From an uncultured Rhizobiaceae group bacterium (lineage in GTDB: Bacteria > Pseudomonadota > Alphaproteobacteria > Rhizobiales > Rhizobiaceae), in NCBI GenBank assembly GCA_937930635.1, contig CALHCF010000013.1, positions 104,012 to 168,011 of the forward strand: 64,000 bases of DNA, read 5' to 3'. Position 1 is the first letter of the stretch. Every line of letters starts with the position of its first letter. The translations under genes and the position numbers were made by a program. The notes under the pieces were generated by a model. That model did not search any database. It was not told the DNA's origin and saw nothing but the letters and a program-made list of their open reading frames with translations. Shown piece by piece: positions 42,633 through 51,301 of the stretch.

Positions 42633-43018
42633 GGACTTTTCTTTACATGAAAATTTTTCGCCATTTATCGAATTTTTACAACATCCCTTTCCAAGCCTCT
42701 TCCAAGAGGACAAAACTTTACACCCTGTGGATTGCTATTCTGACCGCTGTCGATCACCTGATTATTGTATGAATCTTATAATAAGGAGGAGTGTCATCTG
42801 TTCGTCCGAACCTTGGGACATTTTGATGACACCTGTGCAAGATATCCCCACCATCTAAGCTTAGTTTTCCACACTATGCAGAGGACAAATATTTACATCC
42901 CTTGGTATAATCTGGAGGACATTTCTTTACACGGATGTTTCTGATGATGTTTCAAGCTCCAGGACAATTCTTTACATCGGTGCAACGTGGCTGAAGTGTC
43001 TTAACCGGACATTTATGA
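42633..43018 (+). repeat. Iteron-like direct repeats, candidate replication origin
   Basis: Five direct repeats of about 17 bp with consensus GGACAAWTMTTTACAY at 42633, 42708, 42883, 42917 and 42962, plus a partial copy (GGACATTTATGA) at 43007 overlapping the rep start codon. Spacings are 75, 175, 34, 45 and 45 bp. They lie immediately upstream of a two-winged-helix protein gene and in an AT-rich stretch, the layout of an iteron origin that also autoregulates rep. Confidence 0.65.
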
Positions 43019-43698
43019 GACAATTGAACTGCATCATTTCGGATTATCCCTCGAAACTGAAGGATGCCGACGACATTACACTGCGTGGATATGTGCAAAT
43101 GCCCCGCGTAATTTTATACTCAGGAAACATTTCCGATGGCGACAAGGTGGTTCATCTGCTTTTGCTGTCATTTGCATGGCAACAGCCAAGCTGCTTTCCA
43201 TCCCAGGCAAGCCTGGGTGATATGCGTGGCAAGACTGTCCGGCAGATGCGCCGTAATCTCAAAAGTCTCTCTGACAATGGTTACATCAACATCATTCAGA
43301 ATGGCTCTGCTCGAGCCAACACTTATGAGATCCTCTGCCGCGTGGCAAAAGGTGGCCACGTTATCAATCCAGTTAAAGGTGGAGAAATCGCCCCGATCGA
43401 TCGGCAAGACGCTGACGACTTTTCTATCGGAGGCTTTACTCCAGTCCCGGTTGCACTTCTTGAAGATAAGGAACTCAGCGATGGTGCAATTTTAACGTAC
43501 GCATTGATTGCAGATCAGGGAACAGGCGCGCCTAGTCAGTCAGAAATGGCGGAAGCCAGAGGCATTTCGAGACCCGCGTTTTCTGTTCATGTGAATGAGC
43601 TTGTTAAGCGAGGCTATCTGGATGTGAAAAAAGAAGGGTGGGGTAATACGCTTACCTATACACTGCGCTACAAATTCAAGAACAAACGCATCGCTTGA
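43015..43698 (+). CDS. Rep-like protein with two winged-helix domains
   Basis: A 227-residue protein. Residues about 28-105 form one winged helix (PSQASLGDMRGKTVRQMRRN and LKSLSDNGYINII) and about 140-215 another (PSQSEMAEARGISRPAFSVH and VNELVKRGYLDVKKEGW). Tandem winged helices are typical of iteron-binding plasmid initiators. The iteron-like repeats directly upstream support a replication-initiator role, though a repressor acting on its own promoter would look the same. No primase or helicase domain is fused. ATG at 43015. Confidence 0.65.
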   Translation: MRQLNCIISDYPSKLKDADDITLRGYVQMPRVILYSGNISDGDKVVHLLLLSFAWQQPSCFPSQASLGDMRGKTVRQMRRNLKSLSDNGYINIIQNGSARANTYEILCRVAKGGHVINPVKGGEIAPIDRQDADDFSIGGFTPVPVALLEDKELSDGAILTYALIADQGTGAPSQSEMAEARGISRPAFSVHVNELVKRGYLDVKKEGWGNTLTYTLRYKFKNKRIA

Positions 43699-43816
43699 TT
43701 CGACTGCTAAATTTGCAAATTCAACAATCTGGAATTTCTTGCGGTTAGCATGTTCCGGTATGCGCTGATATTTTGAGAATGGCTAACACTACGTGTTGCG
43801 CAGTAAAATGCTCCTC

Positions 43817-44890
43817 ATGCAGTGGTATCTCGTTACAAAGAATATTGGTGGCCGACGGTATCATTATCGGCAACGCACCTATCGCGAAGGCGGCAAGATC
43901 CGCACGCAGTGCAAGTATGTTGGCCCAGCCACCGATAGTGCAGTTTCATCAAATCCATTCCTGAATGCTCAAAAGGAACTGCAGCCAGCGAAGCCAACAC
44001 AATCTGATATCGCAGAACCTGAAGAGGCACAGATTCCGGAACCGCCTGAGCCAGGTCAGTTACCCATCGATTGGTCAAAAAGCAGCAATCCATTCTGGCC
44101 ATCAATTAGGCGGATGAATGCGAATGGAGCACGTGAACCCATCAAACGATCGGGCGTGTCAATAAGTGCCATGAAAGGGGAGTATTCACGCGTCTGGAAA
44201 CACATTGACCAACTGGGCTTTTATTCCAATCTGCTTGCCAGTATTCGATTGTTGGAAGGCAAGAAGTCTGGCTGGAAACGCAAAGGAAAATCCCATGAGG
44301 TGACACTGGCTTCTGACAAAAGAGGCTCAGGGCGCAATCGGTTCAAGCGCACCTATCGATTGGCATTAGCCCACGCAATGTTGGATGTCATTGAGACTCA
44401 AAGTCCAACGCTTTACGATAGGTTTCGAACCATCATGGATCAGTCTTGGTTCAATACGAAGATGATCGTTACAGGGCAAATTCTCAAATCCAACGAACCC
44501 CATAAAGCATGGCTCACATTTCAGTTTCTTTGGTCAGGAACTTTACCAAGAGCACTTGAAAAAAAATTGGGCAAACAAGCATACCAAAAGCTCCAACCTT
44601 ACAAACCTGGAACTTGGCGAGATGAAGCTGCGAATTTGATCGCTGATGTAATCCAGCGTGGTTACAAACCATCGATTGCCCGCGCATCAAAGGATCGCGC
44701 AAGAGCAAAGGCCAATGCCAAACGAGCATTGACTGCCTATCGCAAACTCAACCCGATTGAACGATGGACAAAAAAGGGCAGAAAGAAGTGGCAAGCGTAC
44801 AAAAAGCACGAAGCAAAATTTCTGCTGGCTCATCACAAGAAGTCACGGTTGGAAATGCTCTCTCCATTTCTCGCTGATTTCCATCAGTGA
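43817..44890 (+). CDS. Plasmid-type protein of unknown function, 357 residues
   Basis: The N-terminus (MQWYLVTKNIGGRRYHYRQR, TYREGGKIRTQCKYVGPA) is a beta-hairpin motif seen at the start of many plasmid/ICE-encoded proteins. It is followed by a Pro/Glu-rich linker (about 45-85) and a basic helical C-terminal domain with a Lys/Arg-rich tail. It may bind nucleic acid, perhaps in mobilisation, but no relaxase HUH or other catalytic motif is visible. ATGs at 43808 and 43817 are both possible. Its 3' end overlaps the convergent replication-relaxation gene by 48 bases. Confidence 0.6.
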   Translation: MQWYLVTKNIGGRRYHYRQRTYREGGKIRTQCKYVGPATDSAVSSNPFLNAQKELQPAKPTQSDIAEPEEAQIPEPPEPGQLPIDWSKSSNPFWPSIRRMNANGAREPIKRSGVSISAMKGEYSRVWKHIDQLGFYSNLLASIRLLEGKKSGWKRKGKSHEVTLASDKRGSGRNRFKRTYRLALAHAMLDVIETQSPTLYDRFRTIMDQSWFNTKMIVTGQILKSNEPHKAWLTFQFLWSGTLPRALEKKLGKQAYQKLQPYKPGTWRDEAANLIADVIQRGYKPSIARASKDRARAKANAKRALTAYRKLNPIERWTKKGRKKWQAYKKHEAKFLLAHHKKSRLEMLSPFLADFHQ

Positions 44891-45823
44891 GCTCTTGTCA
44901 TCATCGATTGGTTTGATCAGCAGACGATTACGTTCTTCATCTGACCAGACCTGCGCTGACAATATCTGAATTGCCTCCAGTTTAGGCTGGGTGTCGGTTG
45001 CAAATATCACATAGAGATTGGGAAGAGACAGTTCTTTGCGGGCGGTGTCGTTATTCAGAATCTGTTTGTAGGCGAGAAGCTTTTTCAGGGTACTGGTCTT
45101 TTCAGGCGTTCTGCGTATCAGTGGGCTCTTCAGTTCCATTTCCAGCGCGTAAAACCGATAAAGAAGCTTACCATTATCGTTTGTTTCCACCGCAAACAAG
45201 GCATCGGGTAAAGCGTGGGTTGAGTGTGCTTTCTGCTGCCTTGGCATGTATGGGGAACAGGGAAGTGTCGCGGAAAGGGATGGCCTTGTGATTTCTTTAC
45301 CGAGCTTCATGCTCGCCTTTGCCAAGATCTCTGCTTCAAACAGTATGCGTTTGTTTTGTGATGCTCGAATAGACAATTCCAAATCGAAAATTGCATGTGA
45401 GATTTCTAAAGCATGATGAAACTGCCGGATTTCTTGTGGGCGAAATCCTGCATGCGAAACCGCAGGCATAGGAAGTGTCAGATCACAGCAATGATCCAGC
45501 AGCGCATCCATACCATTTTTAGTGAGCTCATACGCGAATGGTTTCATGCCTGCGTTCAGGTCGCTCCACTGTGCTTCAATTCGATTGATAAAATGGCATT
45601 CGTGATAAAGATCACCCAATCGCTCAATCAATCTATTTTTGCTGCAGGGGGAACACCATTTCAGAATACGATCGGCGCGCAGGTATCGATATCGATACAG
45701 TAGCTTGAATAGTTCGATATCCCGATGTGTCAGAACAATCTGTTTGCCAGTAGGCTGACGCTTGTAGCGTGATCGCCTTCCAAGGCTATCTTTCTTAAGT
45801 GTCCCAAGCGAAGCCATGTCCAT
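44843..45823 (-). CDS. Replication-relaxation family protein (module B)
   Basis: A 326-residue protein with an N-terminal winged helix (IVLTHRDIELFKLLYRYRYL, IERLGDLYHECHFINRIEAQ, YELTKNGMDALLDHC) and a nuclease-like C-terminal half (LPDALFAVETNDNGK, FYALEMELKSPLIRR with an E-x-E/K pattern). It is the same layout as the module A protein at 28595-29560 though diverged. It lies in a minus-strand run with the DUF2779 nuclease and a TraG-like ATPase. Such proteins are thought to act in plasmid DNA relaxation or mobilisation. Confidence 0.75.
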   Translation of the reverse strand: MDMASLGTLKKDSLGRRSRYKRQPTGKQIVLTHRDIELFKLLYRYRYLRADRILKWCSPCSKNRLIERLGDLYHECHFINRIEAQWSDLNAGMKPFAYELTKNGMDALLDHCCDLTLPMPAVSHAGFRPQEIRQFHHALEISHAIFDLELSIRASQNKRILFEAEILAKASMKLGKEITRPSLSATLPCSPYMPRQQKAHSTHALPDALFAVETNDNGKLLYRFYALEMELKSPLIRRTPEKTSTLKKLLAYKQILNNDTARKELSLPNLYVIFATDTQPKLEAIQILSAQVWSDEERNRLLIKPIDDDKSSLMEISEKWREHFQP

Positions 45824-45939
45824 GACTTAGCCCCTCGGGAACAACCCCTCAACGGTTGCTATTTTCTTCTATGGTTGTCAGTTTTGAACTATGACGCGAA
45901 ATGTTCGGAGCAAAAAAGTTGCACTAAGCGCGAATTTTT

Positions 45940-47367
45940 TTACGCTGAGGAAAGAACGGACTTTACATATTCAAAAATGCGCACCATTGCTAGCGTATCA
46001 CGCTCACAATACGCCAAGAGATCTTTGCGTAACTTTGCCTTAGCGTCGCTGTCTTTTTCAGCAACCATTTTTGCCCACGCATCCATGGCCGCTGTTCCTT
46101 CTGCGATATCCATTCCCTCATAGGTCAAATCCGGCACGATCACTGGCAGCACCCTTTTAATGGAAGACGATCCGCCAAAGGCAATGTCTACGTAGCCAGT
46201 CTTGAACACATCTTCCAAATCCTTTGTCCGTTCAACAAGTCCCAGAAGAAATTCTTCGTGCTGCGGATAAAGTTTGGCCAGATGTTTGTTACGCTCATTT
46301 TCATAGGTCTTATGCCATGCGATGATCGATCCAGATCCACCAATATTTTGTACCAGTGCATCAACGAGCTTCTCAGGCAATTTCATTTCTTCGGCGAGAT
46401 ATTCCACATGAGAAACACTGCCATCCGCTTGCATGATGTGAAGTGAAAACTGAAACGGCAGGTGATCATGTGGGCTTAGTCCATCAATCATGGGAATAGC
46501 TGACCCGTAGGCTTCATAATCGAAAAAATGGAGCGGATATTCGAGGGTATCGAAAAAGTTTTGAATGTCAGCGCGGTCTATAAACTGTCCTCCGTTTTGG
46601 AATGCGGCCAAAACTGGTTTCTGCTGATTGGTTACCTCATCCAGCTCAATATTGGACAATTCCAGCCTGCCTTCAGTCACAAAGGTTTCAAGCCGCTTCC
46701 CCCACAAGCTTGGCAGATTATAAATGGAGGGATCGGGTAAATCAGGATTGAAATATTCGAAGCTGTTGCAATGATGTCCTTTGCTTAACAACAAGCATCT
46801 GCATGACGATCGGTCGATTTGATCAGCCTGAAGAAGGTCCAGAGCCTCGTCCATTTGCTTTTCAATCTTAGGCAAAATATTTGAAACACGATCAGTCACG
46901 TCACTAACTGAAACCATGTGTTCCGGGTTGATCGAACCCTCGCGGACATACTTTTTGTTGAGATGAACGATATAGACTTCCGTTACGGTTTCACCGGCCC
47001 GTGTTGCTACCACCGTTTGAAAAGCTGCATCTTCAAGATGATGATGTTTTTTGTCCGTTTTCACTTCTGTGGATGATTTGATCTCATAAAGCGCAATGCT
47101 TCCATCTGCATTTTTCCGAATGATATCTGCTCGAGCGAGCAGCCCGTCGTCCGTTTTATAGGTCGCCTGAAACTCAAAATCAGACGCGTTTTCAAAGGAA
47201 GAAAACAACGCTTTTACATGGCCTTCAAATTCATACCCTTCCCGAATGAGCTTCTGATCAAAGTCCGAAATCGGCGATTCTGGATATTTCTCAGGATCCT
47301 TATGCATTAGCCAGACGGACTTTGGGCAGTTCAGAAATTGAATAAAATCAGTTTTTGTAAGCTGCAT
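45940..47367 (-). CDS. DUF2779 nuclease (PD-(D/E)XK plus RNase H-like)
   Basis: A 475-residue protein. The N-terminal half resembles Cas4/RecB-type PD-(D/E)XK nucleases (LTKTDFIQFLNCPKSVWLMH, ALYEIKSSTEVKTDKKHH with the E-x-K motif; cysteines that could hold an Fe-S cluster at CRCLLLSKGHHCNSF). The C-terminal DUF2779 half has the acidic pattern of a 3'-5' exonuclease fold (LHFFDYEAYGSAIPM, CERDTLAMVRIFEYV). It is coded between the replication-relaxation and ATPase genes, so it may process element DNA; a defence role is possible. The ATG at 47367 has GAGAG upstream. Confidence 0.8.
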   Translation of the reverse strand: MQLTKTDFIQFLNCPKSVWLMHKDPEKYPESPISDFDQKLIREGYEFEGHVKALFSSFENASDFEFQATYKTDDGLLARADIIRKNADGSIALYEIKSSTEVKTDKKHHHLEDAAFQTVVATRAGETVTEVYIVHLNKKYVREGSINPEHMVSVSDVTDRVSNILPKIEKQMDEALDLLQADQIDRSSCRCLLLSKGHHCNSFEYFNPDLPDPSIYNLPSLWGKRLETFVTEGRLELSNIELDEVTNQQKPVLAAFQNGGQFIDRADIQNFFDTLEYPLHFFDYEAYGSAIPMIDGLSPHDHLPFQFSLHIMQADGSVSHVEYLAEEMKLPEKLVDALVQNIGGSGSIIAWHKTYENERNKHLAKLYPQHEEFLLGLVERTKDLEDVFKTGYVDIAFGGSSSIKRVLPVIVPDLTYEGMDIAEGTAAMDAWAKMVAEKDSDAKAKLRKDLLAYCERDTLAMVRIFEYVKSVLSSA

Positions 47368-47418
47368 AGGTTCTCTCAAGAGGTGATCAATGATTATATC
47401 AAATCAGACAAAATCATT

Positions 47419-49599
47419 TTACCAGCTTTCCGGTTCATCCGGGTATTTCTTGTCATATGGGCCGTTGCCTGGAGGGTTCCCGTCTTTGCTAACACTACTT
47501 TCCGGTTCGCTTTCCTCGTCTGCCACACTGTCACTATCCGCCATATCATCTGTGTTCTGTGCTTCAGTATAATGAACGCAATAATGTTTGCGCATATGTT
47601 CCTGCTGCAATCGCTTTTCTTTTTCACTCAATGTTGCCAACCGTTCCATCTGACCTGGTTCGATATCGATAGTGACAGAATGTTGTGTGGTTCCCCGAAC
47701 GAATGCCGCTAAAGACAGTTTTTTCTGGCTTTCTATGAAACCAGCATCTGTTCTCATTTCGCTGGCTAGAGCTCGTGCATCCTTGGAAGAGACGCCACCT
47801 GCAAATCGTATCGATGTATTCGTAAAGACTGCTTCCTGAAGTTTACTGTCCATTTGTCCAAGATATTGGTGCGCCAAGATCATGCCCACTTTGTATTTTC
47901 GCGCCTGGCTCAGAATGATGCCGATATTACGATCAAAGTAATCTGCTGCTTCATCGATATAGACATATGTTGGCATTCGATCATTGCTATGGATAACACT
48001 ACGTTCTTGGGCTGCTTGAGCAATCATCGCAATAAAGAACCGACCAAAGATTTCGGTTCCGTCCTCCTTGAGCAAATCCTTGGCTGTGTTGATAAGGATA
48101 ATTTTTCCAGCGTTCATTTCGGAGAATAGGTCAAGTTTGTTCCTTGGGTGCAGGAACATTCGTTCAAAGCTTTGATTTTCGAGAATTCCCCAAAGCCGTC
48201 GCAAGACCTGCTTCTTTGTTTGAACAAATTCTTTGCTATCAAATTCGGTTTCAAAGAATGATCGGGCAGACCCCTGAAGCTTATTGATGTGTTCGCGATA
48301 CTTGTCTGCGCCGCCTTCTTCAAGCAGTTCTCGTAATGTGGCGATTGTCGCATTCGGTATCTGAATCATCAGCCGTGTAATGTAACGGAAGATCACTGAT
48401 TGCTTCTGCGTCATCTCCGCCGCCAATAAGGAGCCCAAAACGAAATCGTAGAGTTCGAGAATCCCATTGACCATCTTCTCCCGGTCAAGTTGGGAATACT
48501 CATTGATCCGATCCATTTTTACATCGAACAGATTGAGCGCAACCGGGTATTCCACATCGGTCGGATCAACAACAACGAGCTTGTCAAACAAGGGACTGCC
48601 TGGTCGGAAGATTGCTAGATCGGATATGTTTCTAATCAGTTCGCCCTGGCTATCGATTACGATAACCGATGCCTTACCTTTGATCACTGATTTAAGGTCA
48701 TGCAAGATCAACTGTTGAATGGTTTGGGTCTTGCCGTGGCCAGAACCCGCAACAATGTGTTGGTGCTCAAAACGGGTCGATTGCGAAATTTTTACCGGAA
48801 CCTTCATATTGAAGAACGCCTCGAACGCAGTTCCCGATAAAAACGAGTCAATCAGTTCGGTCGGGCCCAGATTTGGATGCTTGGTCGGCAGCTTTGCTTT
48901 GCTCAATGCATTGGGATCATTGAGTGTGCCACCTGATGCTAACACTACATTGTATTCAAGTCGTGCTCTTGTGTTCAGAGCGTGTCCCAACTCATCAAAT
49001 TCTGGCGCGAAGGGAATTGTTACCATTCGCTCCACTGCTTGATGCAAATCCTGCATCATGTGCGGCACATCTACATTAAAATAGAGGTCATCCGAATTCA
49101 CATAAGCCGCTTGCAAAACCTGTGGGAACTGCTCGATAACTGGTGACGCAAACCAACGAAACATTTGCGCGACATCACCAAGCACTGAATCCAGATTGAT
49201 CAGTATATCGCAGGTTCGTTGCATTCTGGCTTCCAATTGCCAAAGCGCAGATCGTGTCTCGACGGGTTCAATGAGATGCTCACCCGGTATTTCAAACAAC
49301 CCTTCGCTCAGGAGATAAGACGCAATATGCGCTTTAAGATGTTTGTGAAAATAAAGGGAATCCAGATCAACAATATTCTCCTCGAAACTTCTCAGGATAT
49401 CTTCAGCAATAATTCCACCAAGCACGATGACGCCATCTTTGCTATCAAGACCCAGGTGCTTGAGTTCTGCACTAACACTACGAACGGTTGGCTGCAGTTG
49501 TCCTGCATCACTTTGCAGTCGAGCATTCGCGAATGCACCCTTCACCAAGCTTTTCAACCAGGTTCGATTGCCCCAACCTTTGTAAACTGGATCATACAT
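47419..49599 (-). CDS. TraG/VirD4-like ATPase (module B)
   Basis: A 726-residue P-loop ATPase with Walker A IVAGSGHGKTQTIQQ (about residue 285), Walker B YVYIDEAADYF, and downstream SSKDARALASEMRTD. A long N-terminal region (1-260) without membrane helices precedes the motor domain, and an acidic Ser-rich tail ends it. The neighbouring 49636-50523 gene supplies two membrane helices, so together they could form a split coupling protein. No T4SS channel genes are nearby. ATG at 49599. Confidence 0.85.
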   Translation of the reverse strand: MYDPVYKGWGNRTWLKSLVKGAFANARLQSDAGQLQPTVRSVSAELKHLGLDSKDGVIVLGGIIAEDILRSFEENIVDLDSLYFHKHLKAHIASYLLSEGLFEIPGEHLIEPVETRSALWQLEARMQRTCDILINLDSVLGDVAQMFRWFASPVIEQFPQVLQAAYVNSDDLYFNVDVPHMMQDLHQAVERMVTIPFAPEFDELGHALNTRARLEYNVVLASGGTLNDPNALSKAKLPTKHPNLGPTELIDSFLSGTAFEAFFNMKVPVKISQSTRFEHQHIVAGSGHGKTQTIQQLILHDLKSVIKGKASVIVIDSQGELIRNISDLAIFRPGSPLFDKLVVVDPTDVEYPVALNLFDVKMDRINEYSQLDREKMVNGILELYDFVLGSLLAAEMTQKQSVIFRYITRLMIQIPNATIATLRELLEEGGADKYREHINKLQGSARSFFETEFDSKEFVQTKKQVLRRLWGILENQSFERMFLHPRNKLDLFSEMNAGKIILINTAKDLLKEDGTEIFGRFFIAMIAQAAQERSVIHSNDRMPTYVYIDEAADYFDRNIGIILSQARKYKVGMILAHQYLGQMDSKLQEAVFTNTSIRFAGGVSSKDARALASEMRTDAGFIESQKKLSLAAFVRGTTQHSVTIDIEPGQMERLATLSEKEKRLQQEHMRKHYCVHYTEAQNTDDMADSDSVADEESEPESSVSKDGNPPGNGPYDKKYPDEPESW

Positions 49600-49635
49600 C
49601 AGCTAAGCCCTTGTTGATTATTCATGTCCATCACC

Positions 49636-50523
49636 TCAACCATCTTCAGACGGCGGCTTGGGTGCAAAGGGATGCGACTGTGTATTGGGACTATCTGCTC
49701 CTGGTTTTGGGTCGTTTACCGGAGGGGGTGTCGTGACCGAGGGTCTCGCTTCTGATGGTGGAGCTTCATTTTTGGTTTTTGCCGATTGAAAACTTGTTCT
49801 TGTCGTCGTCGACTTTGAGTCATTCCGTTGATTGGCCGACCCTTCTTCCACTATTGATTTTTCTGCTGCGTTTTTTGGAACCGAATTGAGAACGTTTCGA
49901 ACAGTTCGACCTGCAGATTCCATCGCTTTTTCAATCAGGGATTTTCGCTGGTTATATTCTTGATCAGAGAGATAGAGTATTTCACCTTCTGGGATCGGGT
50001 TGAGTTCACGGCCACCCCAATTCTTAGCTTTTTCCAAGGTGATGTGAAACTTATGCGCAAGGTCTTTGAGCTCTCGCTCATGCTCATCCAACTCGACCAC
50101 GCTGTGACAGTAAAAGGTCCGCCCACCATTTAGCATCTGGTCGACCGTTACAAACTTGCGAAGGGAAAAGAAGTATACGGTCGTCATGATCAACACCGTT
50201 GCGATTCCTGAAATCGGAACAGCAATGACCTTTTTGATGACGCTATCAAACCCTTGGCCCCAAGGCTCATAAAACAGCGCAACCAAAATCATTACCATCA
50301 ACCCAAGGTACCATGAGGGGGTAAAGGCGTTTCGCAAGTCCACCATAAAGTCGGTATAAATCAGCGTTGCATTTGTGAAGCCGTATTTCTTTGTCAGCGC
50401 GTGCTCTTCTTCATCAAGCTCAAATTCTGCGTTTAGCTTGAACGTAACCACTCCACCAATTTTAAGAGGTACCAGCGAAAAGAACGACGCTTTTTCCTGT
50501 GACCGAGTAAGCAATAGGTTCAT
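49636..50523 (-). CDS. Membrane partner protein with two TM helices
   Basis: A 295-residue protein with two adjacent membrane helices (about residues 70-90, WYLGLMVMILVALFYEP; and 98-118, ISGIATVLIMTTVYFFSL) and a cytoplasmic, Pro/Ser-rich disordered C-terminus (about 200-295). It is upstream of the TraG-like ATPase gene by 36 bases on the same strand. I infer a membrane anchor for that ATPase, comparable to TraJ/TraM-type partners; no family recognised. Confidence 0.6.
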   Translation of the reverse strand: MNLLLTRSQEKASFFSLVPLKIGGVVTFKLNAEFELDEEEHALTKKYGFTNATLIYTDFMVDLRNAFTPSWYLGLMVMILVALFYEPWGQGFDSVIKKVIAVPISGIATVLIMTTVYFFSLRKFVTVDQMLNGGRTFYCHSVVELDEHERELKDLAHKFHITLEKAKNWGGRELNPIPEGEILYLSDQEYNQRKSLIEKAMESAGRTVRNVLNSVPKNAAEKSIVEEGSANQRNDSKSTTTRTSFQSAKTKNEAPPSEARPSVTTPPPVNDPKPGADSPNTQSHPFAPKPPSEDG

Positions 50524-50888
50524 TCAAATTCCTCCCACACCAAGGCAAAATTTCTAAAATATAGAAATAGAAAAACACAAATTACATTCTTGTTTCAAGA
50601 AATAATGGGAAATGAATTCAGATAATCTATGGATTGCTTCAAGATTGGGTGGACATAATTGAAGGGTGGGTATTTTGTTTGATTAAACAGAATAATCATT
50701 TTCTTCAATGAATTGCAGACTGACTGATATAGCCAGTCATGTTCTGCTATGGATAGGGGATAGAATTCAAACGAGTTGGGGATAGGGAAACCCCATGCTT
50801 ATCCCCATCATTCAAAGCGGATATACCCAACAAAAAAGAGGACTGATTTTTCAACCAGCCCTCTTCGCTCTCACCTGTGAAGGAGAGA
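50524..50888. other. AT-rich gap without genes
   Basis: About 365 bases, AT-rich, holding the promoter region of the minus-strand ATPase module (a small palindrome TTTCTA-AAA-TATAGAAA near 50549-50566) and the 3' flank of alpA. I see no gene or clear RNA. Confidence 0.4.
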
Positions 50889-51080
50889 TCAGAGTTTTTC
50901 GTCTCGTTCGTCAATCTTGGCTTGCATCCAGTCAAGCACTTCCTGCTCTATCCATCCCACTCTGCAGTCACCTAGCTGTACCCTCTTGGGGAATTGGCCT
51001 GCTGCCTCCAGTCGTGCAATGTGTTGTGCCGAGTACAAGACCATCGCTATAACCTGACGTTTTGACAAAAATTTCATCAT
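50889..51080 (-). CDS. AlpA-family regulator / excisionase-like protein
   Basis: A 63-residue MerR-like winged-helix protein: FLSKRQVIAMVLYSAQHIAR, LEAAGQFPKRVQLGDCRVGW, IEQEVLDWMQAKI. This is the AlpA pattern of small phage/island regulators that activate integrase expression or act as recombination directionality factors. SD and start codon lie in an inverted repeat (51075-51113). It is located between the mobilisation module and the defence block. Confidence 0.88.
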   Translation of the reverse strand: MMKFLSKRQVIAMVLYSAQHIARLEAAGQFPKRVQLGDCRVGWIEQEVLDWMQAKIDERDEKL

Positions 51081-51113
51081 GAAGACTCCTCAAATGCGAG
51101 GAGCATCATGATG
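51075..51113 (-). promoter_or_regulatory. Hairpin sequestering the alpA start
   Basis: CATCATGA..CTCCTC (51075-51091) pairs with GAGGAG..TCATGATG (51098-51113) around a 6-nt loop. On the mRNA the pair covers both the GAGGAG ribosome site and the ATGATG start of alpA. It may act as a translational switch or as a protein-binding operator. Confidence 0.5.
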
Positions 51114-51301
51114 CCCTCAGGGTTGAATTTCCCTAGGGTATCGGCAGAATAGCAGAAGCTTTGCAATTCGAACAATAAGAATTCAACCTGATTAATGATT
51201 CAAAGAAATAAGTAGTTCAATCTAATTTTGAATTTTCGTTCTCGCAGGGAATCGCTGTATAGTTGAGCTATTGAATTTTGGAATTTCATTTAGGAAAAAA
51301 G

